5,450 bases of DNA from Actinomycetes bacterium (GTDB taxonomy: Bacteria > Actinomycetota > Acidimicrobiia > Acidimicrobiales > Bog-793). The stretch covers positions 1-5,450 of the forward strand of contig JAKAOD010000243.1 of assembly GCA_021823365.1 (NCBI GenBank), written 5' to 3'. The notes below the pieces were generated by a model. That model had not been told where the DNA came from, searched no databases, and saw nothing but the letters and a program-made list of their open reading frames with translations. A program made the position numbers and the translations under genes. Position 1 is the stretch's first letter. Each line of letters starts with the position of its first letter. Below are positions 4,995 through 5,450 of the stretch, piece by piece.

Positions 4995-5450
4995 GTAGTC
5001 GGCTCGGAGCTTTCCCCGCACGCCTCGAGTCTAGCCAGCTCCTCGGCCAGCTCGAGGGCATAGGGGTCCTCGAGCTCGCCGGCGAGCTCGAGGCCGCGGA
5101 GCTCCGCGCGGAGCTGCCGGGTCCGCTCGCTCGCCGGCGGTAGCGCCTCGGCGGCCGCCGGCGGCGTCGCCTCGAAGATCTCGAGCGCCTCGACGACGAG
5201 CGCCGGCGAGCGCAACCGACAGCCGGTGACGAAGGCCTCGAGCTCGGCGAGGCGCCCGTTCGCCCGGCGGCCGAGCTCGAGGGCCCGCCGGCGCGGACCG
5301 CCGACGAGCGGCGAGCCCGTCTCGGCCTCGATGCGCCGCACGAGCGCGTCGCCGGCGTCGGTCCTGGGGTTGTTGAGCCCGTCGTCGTCGTCGTGGCGCG
5401 CGTACGACGACGACGACGAGTTATCTACATCGCGATTCTGTATCTCTATA
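4991..5450 (-). CDS. partial unknown protein with Ser5/Asp4 linker and helical C-terminus
   Basis: The frame ending TGA at 4991 is open through the right edge of the window. The first internal start is GTG 5341 (116 aa), but this has no Shine-Dalgarno. The residues before it read like protein: EIQNRDVDN, then five serines, YARH, four aspartates and GLNNPRTDAGDALVRRIEAE. I therefore favour a gene whose start lies outside the window, with this hydrophilic stretch as an interdomain linker. After the linker comes a helical, Leu/Ala/Glu-rich region (RRALELGRRANGRLAELEAF, then ALVVEALEIFEATPP) and a heptad-like tail (RTRQLRAELRGLELAGELE). Linkers of this kind occur in phage replication-initiation proteins, but no such domain is visible here, so the function is left open. 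If translation begins at 5341, the rest of the stretch to the edge is leader. Confidence 0.55.
   Translation of the reverse strand, partial: IEIQNRDVDNSSSSSYARHDDDDGLNNPRTDAGDALVRRIEAETGSPLVGGPRRRALELGRRANGRLAELEAFVTGCRLRSPALVVEALEIFEATPPAAAEALPPASERTRQLRAELRGLELAGELEDPYALELAEELARLEACGESSEPTT
5380..5418. repeat. perfect 15-bp inverted repeat made of CGT/ACG triplets
   Basis: Arm CGTCGTCGTCGTCGT at 5380-5394 and its complement at 5404-5418 enclose a 9-base loop (GGCGCGCGT). In the leftward frame the arms encode the Asp4 and Ser5 runs, so the symmetry could be a by-product of triplet expansion in a linker. It could also be a stable hairpin in DNA or RNA. It lies directly beside an unusually A/T-rich 30-base stretch (5421-5450). 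Confidence 0.75.

Noticed and set aside
4065..5063. 332-aa rightward frame over the lysozyme region
   Set aside because: Antisense to the GH25 gene, whose catalytic motifs are unambiguous. It also crosses the terminator hairpin.
5380..5450. Inverted terminal repeat or genome end
   Set aside because: Tectiviral genomes do have terminal repeats, but no matching sequence occurs at the other end of this window, and the window edge is arbitrary.
1..5450. tRNA, rRNA, riboswitch, transposase or integrase
   Set aside because: No cloverleaf, rRNA-like conserved stretch, aptamer or recombinase motif was found by eye on either strand.

Overview
The window is GC-rich and densely coding. It reads as part of a tailless, membrane-containing double-stranded DNA virus or provirus of the PRD1/tectivirus-like kind (double jelly-roll capsid lineage, realm Varidnaviria). 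Three lines of evidence support this. A 239-residue packaging-type P-loop ATPase has clear Walker A and B motifs. A 384-residue beta-rich protein has the length and texture of a double jelly-roll major capsid protein. The gene order, ATPase then small proteins then capsid, matches the PRD1 layout. A glycoside hydrolase family 25 lysozyme completes the set. Strong G/C preference at third codon positions, GTG starts and a peptidoglycan muramidase suggest a high-GC bacterial host, possibly an actinobacterium. The host is an inference and is not proven by the window.

Layout. From 3667 down to the left edge runs one long minus-strand module. It holds a zinc-ribbon protein, a Pro/Glu-rich protein with a central hydrophobic segment, the packaging ATPase, a 121-aa unknown, two mini membrane proteins of 43 and 55 aa, the major capsid protein, and the start of one more gene that runs off the window. 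Junctions are tight (ATGA, TGATG, gaps of 3 to 10 bases), so this looks like a translationally coupled virion-assembly operon. Between 3671 and 3842 lies an array of palindromes, GTGTCC-NN-GGACAC, spaced 22-25 bases with one 41-base interval. It fills the divergent gap between the zinc-ribbon gene and the only rightward gene, a small helix-turn-helix protein (3854-4102). A GC-rich hairpin at 4105-4147 separates that gene from a convergent minus-strand module: a partial gene entering from the right edge, an 86-aa unknown, and the GH25 lysozyme.

How it may work together. The small HTH protein probably binds the palindromes that abut its own ribosome binding site and that of the divergent zinc-ribbon gene. 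It would thereby control itself and the assembly operon, in the manner of a phage switch. The assembly operon supplies the capsid, membrane-associated minor proteins and the genome-translocating ATPase. The GH25 enzyme would cut the host wall at entry or release. No holin, terminal protein, DNA polymerase, integrase, tRNA or CRISPR is visible in this window. The reading frame between about 3176 and 3416 is ambiguous, as described in the entries.
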